Shown here: one piece after another, positions 21,598 to 33,010 of the stretch
Layout of the letters: the number at the start of each line of letters is the position of its first letter
Numbering within the stretch: position 1 is the stretch's first letter
Assembly: GCA_019775845.1 (NCBI GenBank)
Contig: JADQAV010000028.1
Coordinates: forward strand, 620,001 to 684,000
Reading direction: 5' to 3'
Length of the DNA stretch: 64,000 nucleotides
From: Myrmaecium sp. VS I D KN 1
Lineage: Eukaryota > Ascomycota > Dothideomycetes > Valsariales > Valsariaceae
Notes under the pieces: generated by a model
Told to the model about the DNA's origin: nothing
The model's database searches: none
The model's input: the letters and a program-made list of their open reading frames with translations, nothing else
Made by a program: the position numbers and the translations under genes

Positions 21598-23010
21598 CGA
21601 TGGCCCATCCGCCGTGCCAGGAGCCCGTCCACCACCCTCATCCGTGCCCACCAAGCGACCCATGCCCGGGCACTTGCGCCCTTCTATCGTATTAGGTACA
21701 GTGGTTGCGGGCGCGCACGGTAGTCACCTAGGCACCTATCGTAGGGCTTTCCCAGGGCGAATCCCACCGCACCACCAACGCCCGTCATCGCCATCGCCAT
21801 CGGCTATCCCAAACCGCACCCATCCTCCCAGTTTTCCCCACGCGAAATTGAAGGGAGAGCCAGAAGCCCTTCGCCCCGAGCCCGGCTCACCGAGATTATC
21901 GTCTGTCGTGGATCCCTCCACCGTCATTGCTTCACCGTTGTCCCCCGCAGGACGTCCGGTCTGATGCTCGCTGGGATTGCTGAAGAGGGGGTGGAAGGAT
22001 TCTTACAGTCTGGTGAGGGGAAGGGGAGGGAAGGGAGGGGGTGCGTTGCAGCTCCAGAAAGGAAAACCACGAGAGGCCAGCTTTCTCTTTTTTTCCCCTC
22101 GCGCGCCAGTCAGTCCCTTTCATTTCGGGGGGGTGCAGGCGACATCCTCCTCCTCCTCTTCTCCTCTTCTCACCCCCCTTGAAGAACGAGGAAGACGGCA
22201 ACACAAACCGCCACCGCACCCATTGTGCCGGGATCCCGGAGGTTCATCGAATGACTAGCGGCCTGAAAGTCGCTGAGAGCCGGCCGTTGCTGGCATGTGG
22301 CAGCTGGGCGCCTGGCATCTGGCAGTTCTGGCAGTTTTGGCGGTCTTTTGGCAAAGTGGAACAGCAGCAGCACGCGTGGTGGGTGCAACAGTGAAAGGCA
22401 AGGCAAAGGTGGGTATGGATGGGGAGTCGCTCTGAAGGTCAGAATGCCTGGATATATCCCACCTATGACCGCACCAGCAACACCACCCTCTTCCTCCGCG
22501 ACCCCCCCGAGGCGCTTCTATGCATGCCGACCTGAGTGGGCAACGGGGCAACGGGCAGCGAGCACCGCTGCCTGCCAACGTCCAACGTGCACGCTGCTTC
22601 GTAGAGTAGGAGGTATGGATGTACATGTCTGTACAGTCAAGCTGGCTGCTTCTCTCAAGCCGTTCCACTAAGCAAAACGGCGAGGGGACGACGGATACCG
22701 TTGCTCCTCTTCCATCCTGTCCCAGGCCCTCTCAGTGATATCCCATAGGCGGCGTCAGTTCCACCGCTCCCAGAGTCTGGGTTCCCGGAGGCCGAGCAAC
22801 GAAGACGAGGAGGGGGGTCGAAGGGAGCACTGTCCTCATGTCCTCATGGCGTGGGTGAAGGACGACGACCGCCGCCGCCGCCATCCGCTCGCGCCCGCCC
22901 TAATGTTTCCGGACGGTAGGTTGTGTTTCGAGCCGAGCACCCTCAGCGTGGGTCCCGCAGCACACCGCGTAAAACGGGCAGACGACGGGACCACCGGGGG
23001 GCCTAAGGGG

Positions 23011-23038
23011 CCTGCGTGCCTGCGTGCCTGCGTGCCTG
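23011..23038. repeat. 8-bp tandem repeat CCTGCGTG
   Basis: Three and a half copies in GC-rich intergenic DNA upstream of the homeobox gene. Confidence 0.85.
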
Positions 23039-23622
23039 CAACCGGCCGAGGCCACGCTCGTCGTCCCCCCGCCCCCTCCCCCCTTAAACCCTGCCTCGGC
23101 CGGACGTTGAAGGTTTTACCTACATGTAGGTTAAGAAAACGATGCAGATCAAGGAACGATGGGCGGGCCAGCCTTGCTTCCCGTCTCTACTAATAATAAA
23201 TCACACCGACCCGTCATTTTCTGTCTCGTTCTACAATACAGTATGTACCTAGCGAAAGCCGCTTCCTCACGGACCGCCTTCGAGGGGGGAGGGGGGAGAA
23301 GGAAGAAGGAGGGAAATCCGAGCGGTTACGGATAGATAGATAAGGTACATGGTCTGCCACCATGTGGACATTTCGAGCTCCTGTCAGGAGGAGCGAGGCA
23401 CATCATTTTTATATAAATTAGCAAGTTGTCGGCCTGTTTGCACTCAGCGCGGCTTTCTCTTTCTCTTTTTCTTTCCCTCTCAACGTTCGTCGAAGAAAGG
23501 GCCACAAACCTACTGGTTAGCGATGTAGTGGAGAGAAAGAGATGTGACCGGAATAGGCGCAGGATGGGCCCATCAAGGCTCCGGTCAGTGCACTTCGCAT
23601 CATCGCCTTGCCGGAAGCTCTG

Positions 23623-23747
23623 GAAAAAAAAGAAAAAGAAAAAGAAAAAGAAAAAGAAAAAGAAAAAGAAAAAGAAAAAGAAAAAGAAAAAGAAAGAAAA
23701 AGAAAAAGAAAAAGAAAAAGGAAAAGAAAAAGAAAGAGAAGGTAAAG
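23623..23747. repeat. Long (GAAAAA)n hexanucleotide tract
   Basis: About 125 bp of nearly perfect GAAAAA hexamers with one or two phase slips, giving an uninterrupted purine strand. It creates spurious Lys/Glu- and Lys/Arg-rich frames on the plus strand and Phe/Ser-rich frames on the minus strand, which are not genes. Confidence 0.95.
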
Positions 23748-23872
23748 AAAAGAGGAGAAAACACAACCTAAACCGCCTTACTAGCCATGTTCTGCAGACA
23801 CAGGGGAAGGGCCTGCTACCTGCTCCTAGGCATGTCCCTAACGTTGCTTATCCTCCCCTGTCCCTGTTCTTT

Positions 23873-23903
23873 AGGAAGAGGGAGGGGGAGGGGGAGGGGG
23901 AGT
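23873..23903. repeat. (GGGGGA)n short tract
   Basis: About four tandem AGGGGG units, also purine-only on the plus strand, 125 bp from the GAAAAA tract. Four G-runs of five are sufficient in principle for a G-quadruplex. Confidence 0.85.
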
Positions 23904-24360
23904 GGAAAGCAGCGAGGGCATGAGGGAGAACCTTGCAGTTCGGCCGTTTTTCCCTGCAATCCCCCGCCAGCGAGCCTGGCCGGCCCATCGTCGTTCCACG
24001 TCCGTTGTCGCCGGGGCGTCACGAAGAAAGCAGCAGCGCACCCTCGCGTACCTACGGGGGTAACCGTGGATCGCGCATCGCATCGCATCGTGGCGGTCGC
24101 GGATGTTGGCACGGCGAAGGAATACAATGCGGCGGGAGGATCCTTCGGTTGGGTGCACTCTACAGCCTGTCGTCTTCACCCAGGGCAACAACCAGAAAAG
24201 AAAAAAACGCCACATTGTGCTCTCGTCTTCCATTGCACCCTCTCCGAACAGCTGCACCTCTCGAGACGGGCCGGATACAGACATAACAGCTTGCATTTTT
24301 CCGGGTATATCTATCTCGCGCTGGCGGCGTGAACCTCAACGTTCGTTCGCCTAGGTCTGT

Positions 24361-26770
24361 CTACTCGTTCTGCTGTTCTTGACCTGCCTCCACCCTCCCA
24401 ACCTCCTCGCCGGTCACTTGACGATCCTGTTCGGATGATCGGGCCTCCTGCACGTCGTCTTCAGCCACGGGTCCTCCACCCTTGCCTTCCGGCGCATCGC
24501 CCGCTGTGCCCTCATCCTTGCTTGCTCCCTCTCCTTCCGGTTGAACGAGGGCCTCCAATTTTCTGCCGTCATCCATCTTGTCGAACGAGCGCAACATCAC
24601 CCGCGAAGCGCTGCGCAGCCCTCTCCACATTTCATGCAGCTTAGCCTTTTCGAGGCTTTGTGTCTCTTCGTCGGTCATGGCCATTTCAAGGTCAAGGTCA
24701 TCCCCTTGGATCTTCTTGATGTAATGTTCGACGCCCGGGAACTCGAACCTTTTCTCCGTTAGTAAACCTCACATGGCCATGTTTTGACCCGAAGATCACA
24801 ACACTCACTTTTCAATGCTCTCAAGGCTATCGCCCCCCTGTGTGCCCGTCTGATCAGTCAAAAAATCGACATCTAAAGCGCCCATTGGATTGGCACGGAT
24901 GCGTTGAGTGGCGCTGGCCCGATCCGCCCCAACCTTGGCCTCTTCAAGCTCGACTGCGGAGACGGCAGGACGTTGGATCGGGGTACAACCCTCCATTTTC
25001 CATCTCACCCAGTTTTTATCCCGTGATAGAACGGTGTCGACCATCCGGTAATACAGTTTACCATCGGGGCCTTCCTGCAAGTAATCGGCAATGGCTTTCT
25101 TCATGTTGAGTGACCATTTTGCCTGCAGGAGTGCGGTTAGTCACGTACAAAGCGAGCTTCCCAATGCACTTACGTCTGGTTCACTGAGCGTGAAGCTATA
25201 AATCAGCGCTTTCTGGCTACCAAGCTGAGCTGCTTGTTTTTTTGCCTTTTCCGTGAGCGAAAGGAGGAAGTCAATTAATATCAGTGCTTGAACAAGGATG
25301 TGTCTTTGAAAGGCAAGATCGCTCAACTGGTATGCGTTAGGAATGCTACAACCGGCTTTCGTGAATCAGTAGTGTAGGGACATACCTCCAACTTGAAGAG
25401 GTCTCGGCTTGTTAGGTATTTTGGATTGTAGTTATTCGACATATCGTCGTCAGTATCGTCTTGATTTCGCTTAACCACATTGCTCGCTTCTACCGCGTTA
25501 GATTGAAGTACGGTTGGTACCTCTTTGAATTTTCTGAGTGTTGCCTCAAGGCCAAATCTAAAATCCTCGAATAACTTCTGATCGAACAAGCGAGGCGGAT
25601 TTGAGAAAACATGCTGCAAAGACCAGAAGATAGGGTAAAGGGTGTCAATGTCCATGGATTTGAGATCCGGTTTGGCATCCTCATGGGGAGAGACGGGCTC
25701 TGCATGGTCGGTCTTGTCGGCTTCTTTCTCTGGAATCGTAGCTTGATGGCCTTCGCTATCAATCGCCATTTCACCAGCGTCCTCATCAGATGATTTAGGG
25801 ACATCTTCAAACACGGTGACATTCTCCACATGAAATTGGCCGCGGGGATTTACCGAACTTTTGTCGTGAAGAGGAAAACTCTGGAAAAGGAAGATGAACA
25901 CACGCCCACAGAACACAGCGTCCTCGGCGCGTGACAAGCGACGAAGGAGCTCATTGCAGCTACGCAGCAGGGGTAGCTGCTTATTAGAATCGAAGAATTT
26001 CTGGACGATCGTTAGAGACAGTTGACATACAACAAGGATAAGTCAACGAATCCTTACCGCAATCATGACCTCTCGCCGAGATTCAAGGTAGTCGAAGACC
26101 TTTCTACAACCGTTCGTGCTCTGACTATCCAGCAATTCCTCAACCAGCAGAGGAACTAATCCGTGATGACATTGGCCTGGGAAGAGTTAGACCTCAGCCC
26201 TGGCAGTCCACCAGGTCGAATCGGCTCACCTCGATCAGAGCAGTACTGCAAGATATCTAACAGATTCCACAGTCGCACAAACTCGGGATCATCGATGGAA
26301 GTTGACGCCTATTAGGTTTCAGCATCGGCTATACTTTAAAATTTTTGACCAGGTCAACTTACCACTATCTCGTAAAATAAATCCCTGGCGGCACGGTCGA
26401 CAATTGCTCGTTGTGTGTCTTCCTTAGCGGCCACTTGAGGCAGAAGCGGTTGGTCGCCTTCCACCAGCTCAGAGACAGCAAGCAGCGGCGTGATTGAGCT
26501 GAACTTTTTGATTTGACTCGCTTTGACCAGCAGTTCCTGCAACCTGTCCGTCATCATATCGACCCATTCCGTCTCTGACACGGCCATGCTGCCTTCGTAC
26601 ACTGCGGCAATCAACAGACGTGCAAATGCTAGCCGTAGGCGTGTTTTGGAAAATGCCGAGTCTCGGCTTGATATCTTCAGGCGCTGTAATCCAACGTGTA
26701 AGATATGAGGTGAGAAGAAATTGCCGTGCGCTTTCTGAATAGTCGAGGCTCGTGGATGATCCCAAGAAGC
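24361..26770 (-). CDS. HPR1: THO complex subunit 1 (Hpr1/THOC1), 5' end unresolved
   Basis: Subunit of the THO/TREX complex, which couples transcription elongation to mRNA packaging and export and limits R-loops. Exons in order (minus strand): about 26770-26363, 26308-26230, 26176-26058, 26000-25386, 25326-25174, 25122-24809 and 24748-24361. Every internal junction keeps phase and restores THOC1-like text: LFYEIV|ASTSIDDPEFVRLWNLLDIL, CSDRGQCHHG, LLVEELLDSQSTNGCRKVFDYLESRRE, LRSCNELLRRLSRAEDAVFCGRVFIFLFQSFPL, FSLTEPD-like LSEPD|AKWSLNMKKAIADYL, and ESIEK|FEFPGVEHYIKKIQGDD. The C-terminal ~75 residues are acidic and disordered. The first coding exon is uncertain: the frame stays open up to 26770 with no ATG, so a short upstream exon (a candidate ATG lies near 26923) must supply the start. 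The last intron uses an AAG acceptor. Divergent from CSM3. Confidence 0.88.
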
Positions 26771-27004
26771 TCAGGAGAGGTTAGAGGCTTGGATGCTACA
26801 GAATGATCGCGATTATCACTAAAGGGGGCTTTGTCACAGACTCCAAACTGCACACGAAGCTTAATCAGAGCCGATTAAATACTGCGCTGAACATGGGCTT
26901 GCATTCCTCCGCTGATAGGCACAAAGACATTGGTGAAGGTAAATACTAACTTCCTTATTAGGCCCCGAAGGAATGACTGACAATCCGCTAAATTGATCTT
27001 GGCA

Positions 27005-27014
27005 GTCACGTGAC
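27005..27014. promoter_or_regulatory. Palindromic E-box GTCACGTGAC
   Basis: A perfect 10-bp palindrome with CACGTG core, 94 bp before the CSM3 start. This is the preferred form of the Cbf1-type bHLH site in yeasts. Function here is inferred. Confidence 0.5.
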
Positions 27015-27030
27015 TACATGTCGGGTTTCC

Positions 27031-27042
27031 ACGCGGACGCGT
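27031..27042 (+). promoter_or_regulatory. MCB-like paired ACGCG motif upstream of CSM3
   Basis: ACGCGGACGCGT contains two ACGCG cores six bases apart, the second being a full MluI cell-cycle box (ACGCGT), about 65 bp upstream of the CSM3 start. MBF binds this box at G1/S genes in yeasts. The motif is seen; control by MBF is inferred. Confidence 0.45.
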
Positions 27043-27107
27043 TGTCCTCCCGAAACACGTCGTTTGAATAGCTTAAATATACTTCCATTACAGAACCTCC
27101 TACCTCC

Positions 27108-28126
27108 ATGAATGAATCAAGACAATCAGAAGTACCAGCTGGTGATGAACTAGATGACTTGTTTGATTACGCCGCTGGAATCGATGACATCCTGAACGAC
27201 GGGCACGGCGCTCAAGCTTCCAGGAATCAGCCTTCCGAAGAAAATGGACGCGATGCCAGTGGGGTCGGCTTAGGCATCGACGAGGAAGTCAAGATTGCAA
27301 AAAAGCGACAACCAGTTGCGAAACTTGATGACGCGAGGTATGCTCGGTGAAGCTCATGTGTGCCGTATGCTAACAACGAACAACTAGGCTGTTGTCCGCC
27401 GCTGGAATTCCTAAGCTGCGCAAGATCTCAAAAGAGCGCCTAAGATTCAAAGGCAAAGGCCATGAGGTATGTTTTCTTAGCCAATTCGAGAAAATTGAGC
27501 TGATGTGCTTTCCAGTTCTCGGACATTGCTCGTCTCCTCAATATGTATCAGCTATGGCTTGATGATCTATACCCAAGAGCAAATTTCTCCGATGCTCTCT
27601 CCATCATTGAGAAACTAGGCCATTCTAAGCGTATACAGATGATGAGGTCAGTAAACCTAACATAATCCTTCAACGAGCACTTGGCTCTCAATGCGGTTGG
27701 AACTGACTATCATGTAGAAAGCAATGGATAGACGAAAGCAAGCCTAGACCAGCCGTGGAGGTGAACTATGAAGAGGCTGAGTCTCTTGATGGGGACGCGC
27801 AGGGCGAAGGGTCGCCATCTAAGGATCCACCCAACGCTCAGTTGCCCGCCCAGCCAACCCAGATACACCAAACTATCACGGGTGATGTGTCCCGGACGGA
27901 GAGCACAGGTAATGCAGCAGTAGCCAACAGTAGCGGAGAACCGGATGAAGATGAGCTCGACGCTTTATTGGCAGAGGACGACCCCCCTCCCACTACTCAG
28001 CCCAATAGTTTGTTTGGACCGGGGAAGAATGTTGCTCCACCACAGCAGCAGTCAAGGTTGCCGCCGGAGGAAGATGATTTTGCGGACGAGCTCGAAGCTA
28101 TGACTGGGATAGATTATGATTGGTAG
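27108..28126 (+). CDS. CSM3: Csm3/Swi3/Tipin, fork protection complex subunit
   Basis: Partner of Tof1/Timeless in the replication fork protection complex, which stabilises paused forks, supports checkpoint signalling and helps cohesion. Exons 27108-27337, 27388-27466, 27516-27646 and 27718-28126 give 282 residues. The Swi3 domain (about 75-155) spans exons 1-4: KLDDAR|LLSAAGIPKLRK, FKGKGHE|FSDIARLLNMYQLWLDDLYPRANFSDAL, and SKRIQMMR|KQWIDE. Flanking regions are acidic and disordered; the N-terminus has DELDDLFDY, and the C-terminus has the paired acidic motifs DEDELDALLAEDD and DDFADELEAM, which in related proteins contact RPA. The length is usual for filamentous fungi. Its partner TOF1 lies at 49.4-53.0 kb in this window. 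Confidence 0.93.
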
Positions 28127-28888
28127 AGTTGGATACCAGGAGAGCAATATGTTGCATGGCGTTCTTAGTAAGGCGGGTTATAAACCGCACGAGGCGTTCT
28201 CGTGTACAACAGATCTTAATGGCGATGCCCCTTACTCGAAGAGGGCGTTATGGAGGGTCCGGTTCGAAGAATCAATAATTACGCGACATGAGTACTACAT
28301 CTGCGAAGATGAGCCTGGCTGAACTCCTAACAGTGAAAAATGTGTTATATGACATAGTGCTGAGGAGACATATATGGAATACTATATATTATGTATGGTA
28401 ATATGGCTTTCGGTACGTACTTGATTGCTATGTCTGTTGCAGCATGTAGCTCGATTCTGTAAACTAGAGGGACTGGCGAGATACTTATGCCTAAACCTGA
28501 ATTTTATCTTACTTGTATCGGCGAACAAGTGTATTTATTTAAGCGGTAGGCTCTACCCTTGCCCGTGTGTTGATCATCAGCTCAAATGCTACCAGTTCTC
28601 AATATGACAAGAACATGCTTCACACCCTTTGCTGAGTGATGGCAGGAAAACCTACTGGTCTGGGAGAGAGGAGTGCTTCAATAAATACTAGGTCGTAACT
28701 TCTACAGTAGTAATGAAGTAGGTACTACCTCACGTACTGCAGACCGGAGCTGTGAGAGCGTTCAGTTGCTTGGCACGTTTATCGATAGCTACGCGAGCCA
28801 TGAGACGTCACTGCACTGGGCTGCACTGACACCTTACCGTAATCGACCCTTTCTTCACCAAAGCCGACTTCTGTGAACGCGTCCCAAA
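28127..28888. other. Intergenic region, CSM3 3' flank and SKI2 promoter
   Basis: 762 bp between two plus-strand genes. AT-rich 3' flank followed by the SKI2 promoter; an ACGCGT hexamer lies at 28877-28882, just before the SKI2 ATG. No gene seen. Confidence 0.5.
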
Positions 28889-31800
28889 ATGCATGGGCTG
28901 CGAGCCGCTTTGGAAAAGCTGCAGCTTGAAGCTCAGAAAGCCGAGGGCGAGATAACGGATTCTATAGATGCCATCCTGGACCAACGAAAACCACGCAAAC
29001 GTGCAAAACAAACCAAAGAAGACATCAAGCAAGAGCTTGGGAAAGCGTTTCTATCACCCTCAACGTCCTTTTCTACGCAATGGTTGAACGAGTTCCAGCA
29101 GAGATGGGAGACCCCGACCAGATACACCGACCTATTCGAGATTGCGCCAACGCAAACTCGCACCATCATCCGCTTCACGAGAGAAGGCCTGGAAGGTCGT
29201 GTCACTGGTTACAAGGAGGTAACTGTTCCGGCTACCAGTGCGACGGCAAAGAATTCCACCTCGATACTCCGCAAGCCGGCAAGTCGGGCTGACTTCGTCC
29301 GCGGTGCGGCTGGGTTTTTCCCATTCGCGCCTGGCGGACTTGACGGTGTTGAGGCTATTGCAGCAATGGAAGATGAAATACTCTCACGCCAAGAAGCGGG
29401 CCGTAAGAAAACTCAAGGTGGTCTCGATCGCGTGATCAATTTTGGTGTAGAGGGAGGACTGCTTGAAGTTGCGCCGGGCCTTCCCCGAGGGCTGAAGGCT
29501 GTGAAGAAGCAAGACGATGAACAAAGCGCAGCGGACGTGCAGAATACGCTCGAAGAGGAGCCTGAGCCTGCGCCCAATGCAGGTGTCGAAGAGGATGTAA
29601 TTGAAAAAGGAGAAGAAATCAACACAGCTGAGGAGAACAACGAATCCGATAGTGCTCACAGAGCCGTTGCGGAATCTAAGCCCGAAGAGGAAGATGAGAT
29701 CGACGCCCTTCTTCCAGTTGAATTTCCTGCACTTGCTCCAAGAGGCGAGCTTACTTTGGCGGCATCCAAGAGAGGCGGCAAGGAATGGGCCCATATGGTC
29801 GACGTGAACCGCGCAATACCAAATTTCAAAGAGCTTGTGCCCGATATGGCCAAAGAGTGGCCATTCGAACTGGATACGTTCCAGAAGGAAGCCGTCTATC
29901 ACCTAGAACATGGGGATTCCGTTTTTGTAGCCGCCCATACATCGGCTGGCAAGACAGTGGTTGCAGAATATGCAATTGCTCTTGCCGCAAAACATATGAC
30001 CAAGGCTATATACACCTCACCAATCAAGGCGCTCAGCAATCAGAAGTTCCGCGATTTCCGCAATATCTTTGATGATGTGGGTATCCTCACCGGCGATGTC
30101 CAAATCCGTCCGGAAGCCAGCTGCCTCATCATGACTACGGAGATTTTACGCAGTATGCTCTATCGCGGAGCTGATATCATTAGAGACGTGGAGTTTGTCA
30201 TCTTCGATGAAGTACACTATGTCAATGACCTAGAACGTGGTGTGGTTTGGGAAGAGGTTATAATCATGCTACCTGAGCATGTTACACTGATCCTCTTGTC
30301 GGCCACGGTACCGAATACGTATGAATTTGCGTCATGGGTCGGCAGGACGAAGAAGAAGGATATCTACGTCATCTCAACACCTAAACGTCCGGTGCCGCTC
30401 GAGCATTATCTTTGGTCCGGTAAGGCCATGCACAAGATCGTGGATTCCCACAAGAAGTTCCTTGACGCGGGTTGGAAGGAGGCCAACGACATACTATCTG
30501 GTAAAGACAAAGTCAAAAACCTAGCACCGGAAAGTTCTTCCCGTGGGGGCGGACGGGGACAGGAAGGTCGTGGCGGTTCTCAGAGAGGTGGTGTCCAACG
30601 TGGTGGTTCTCAGCGAGGGGGAGCACAGCAGCGTGGCCGCGGACAGCCTCCACAACGCGGTCGTGGTAACATAGCTCGGACCGGCCGAGGTGGTGGTCGG
30701 ACAACTGCCGCCCAAGATCGGAATATATGGGTTCACCTCATCCAACACTTGCGCAAGGAGGAGTTGCTACCGGCTTGCATCTTCGTCTTCTCCAAAAAGA
30801 GATGTGAAGAGAACGCAGAAGCTCTTTCCAATATAGACTACTGCACGGCTGCAGAAAAGAGTGCTATACACATGACTATAGAGAACTCACTCGCGCGCCT
30901 GAAGCCAGAAGATCGTGTGCTTCCTCAAATCAGGCGCTTGCGCGAACTCCTCAGTCGTGGAATCGCCGTCCACCACGGAGGAATGCTGCCGATTATGAAG
31001 GAAGTAGTCGAAATCCTTTTTGCCAGAACTCTGGTGAAAGTCCTGTTTGCCACAGAAACGTTCGCCATGGGCTTGAATTTGCCTACCCGTACTGTTGTGT
31101 TTTCCGGGTATCGTAAGCACGATGGCCGCCAATTCCGTGATTTACTCCCTGGCGAATACACTCAGATGGCAGGTAGGGCTGGCCGTCGTGGCCTTGACCC
31201 TGTGGGCTCTGTCATTATTGTCACGCCAGGCGCAGAAGAAGCTCCACCCGTCTCTCGATTGCGACAGATTATTCTGGGAGACCCAACCAAGCTGCGATCT
31301 CAGTTCAGGCTGACTTATAACATGATCTTAAATCTTCTCCGTGTGGAAGCCCTCAAGATCGAAGAGATGATCAAGCGCAGCTTCAGTGAGAATGCCACTC
31401 AAGCCATGCTTCCAGAACATGAGAAGGCTGTCAAGCTCTCAGAAGCTAGCTTAGCTAGCATCAAAAGGGAACCATGTGCCATTTGTGATATTGACCTTGA
31501 GTCTTGCCACAGGGCGTGCATGAATTTCCAGCGTCTGACCGCTGAGCTCCATTTGGCAGTGCTAGCTTCGCCAGTTGGAAGGAGGATGTTCGCACCAAAG
31601 CGACTTATAGTATACAAGAGCAAGGTATTTCCGGCGCCGCTGCCATCCTCTTCAACCAAGATGAGTGAACACTAATCGACTTAGGACGGCGTACGTACCA
31701 CCGGAATGCTCCTGCGCGAGGGCATTACGAAAGGCAACGACCCGCATGTGCATGTCCTAGAGATCAGCCGCACTCCTTCAAAGCAGCCAAGCGACATCCT

Positions 31801-33010
31801 GCCTTACCTTGACGGATTTGCCGACTTCTTTGCGCCGCTGCCTTGGCGTGCTATCGATATGAAGCTCAAGCCGACATACGTTCCCCTGAGCGAGGTGGAA
31901 TGTGTAACGAGAACTATTGTAAAGGTCGACAATCCTCAGAATATTCCCCTTCAGAAGTGTTTTGCGAACAAGAAAGGTATTAACCAATCCCCAGATTGAT
32001 ATTGTAGAAGTGCTGAAGGGTGATCCAGAGGCACTGAAGATTGCGAAGGAGGAGCTTAGCCCTCTGTGCAAGTCCTGGACTTACGATGCATGGAATGAAC
32101 TGGACTGGTCGCGGATTAAGGACCTCTCATTTCGAAATATACTGGACGCGCGGAAACGCGAGGCCAAGACTGCCTCTACTGCGCAATGCCTCAGTTGCCC
32201 CAAATTCTTGCAGCATGTAGGTTGGAATCTGAAGCACATCCTTCGTGCAGGAGCACTGACGTGGCAACAGTTTGCAATGCAACATGATGAATGGGTGATC
32301 AAGGAGAACATCGATGAGCTGAGGCGGCTTATGTCGGACCAAAATCTTCAGCTTCTCCCGGATTACGAACAAAGAATTTGCGTGCTTAAAGAGCTTGGGT
32401 TCATCGACGAAAACTGCCGAGTAGAACTTAAAGGGAAAGTGGCTTGCGAGGTGGGTCAATGACTGCGGAAGTACATGACCGTCCGACTGGCTAATCAATG
32501 CGGTAATAGATTCACTCTGCCGACGAGCTTGTCCTTACGGAGTTGGTTCTGGAAAACGTGCTGGCCGACTATGAGCCAGAGGAGATAGTTGCGCTGCTAT
32601 CTGCCTTCGTGTTCCAGGAGAAAACGGATGTGACTCCGACTCTGACACCTAGTCTCGAGCGAGGACAGGCAAAGATAATCGAGATATCAGAACGGGTCAA
32701 TCAGAAGCAAACAGAGCATCAGGTGATCCTCTCCTCGGAGGACTCCAACGATTTCGTCAGTAAGCCCAGGTTTGGAATGGTTGAGGTGGTGTACGAATGG
32801 GCGCGAGGGATGTCGTTCAACCGGATCACGGACCTGACAGACGTGATGGAAGGGACCATCGTCCGCGTCATTACGCGGTTGGACGAAACGTGCAGGGAGG
32901 TTAAGAACGCGGCGCGGATCATCGGCGATCCAACCCTGTTCACCAAGATGCAGACGTGTCAAGAGATGATCAAGAGGGATATTATGTCGGCGGCGAGCCT
33001 GTATCTCTAG
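28889..33010 (+). CDS. SKI2: Ski2, DExH RNA helicase of the Ski complex
   Basis: Cytoplasmic helicase that with Ski3 and Ski8 feeds mRNA to the exosome for 3'-5' decay and in non-stop decay. Exons 28889-31624, 31685-31924, 31995-32450 and 32510-33010 give 1310 residues, about the family length. Visible features are: N-terminal Ski3/8-binding region with GGLDGVEAI...; Walker A AHTSAGKT near residue 350; DEVH box near 440; SATVPN near 471; an Arg/Gly-rich insert (about 550-604) before the second RecA domain; motif [14 protein letters not shown] near 757; the arch insertion after [24 protein letters not shown]; and a C-terminal DSHCT domain ending [10 protein letters not shown]. The third exon joins [17 protein letters not shown], removing a 70-nt intron; the short open reading through it is spurious. 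I chose the first ATG; an upstream exon cannot be excluded. Confidence 0.95.

Larger units (their letters stand above)
18617..24360. other. 5.7 kb gene-poor interval upstream of the homeobox gene
   Basis: No stretch here shows a recognisable protein family or a coherent chain of exons. The longest minus-strand open frame (19071-19802) is Pro/Ser-rich, lacks domain features and reads through intron-like signals; it may be a spliced leader of the homeobox transcript. The interval carries several short tandem repeats (listed separately) and the hexamers CCTCGG and ACGCGT at background density. It probably holds the promoter and long 5' leader of the homeobox gene and the THOC1 3' flank, and perhaps non-coding transcripts. 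Confidence 0.5.
26771..27107. promoter_or_regulatory. Bidirectional promoter region, THOC1 / CSM3
   Basis: About 340 bp that should also contain the missing first THOC1 exon. It holds a palindromic E-box and a paired ACGCG motif, listed separately. Confidence 0.55.

Noticed and set aside
23426-23923. Open frames rich in Lys/Glu or Lys/Arg on the plus strand and Phe on the minus strand
   Set aside because: They are translations of the GAAAAA hexamer array; frames on both strands are open only because the repeat lacks stops.
31962-31994. Reading SKI2 exon 3 continuously from the frame starting before 31995
   Set aside because: A 70-nt intron (31925-31994) with good signals joins CVTRTIVK to IDIVEVLKG; the upstream part of that frame is intronic.
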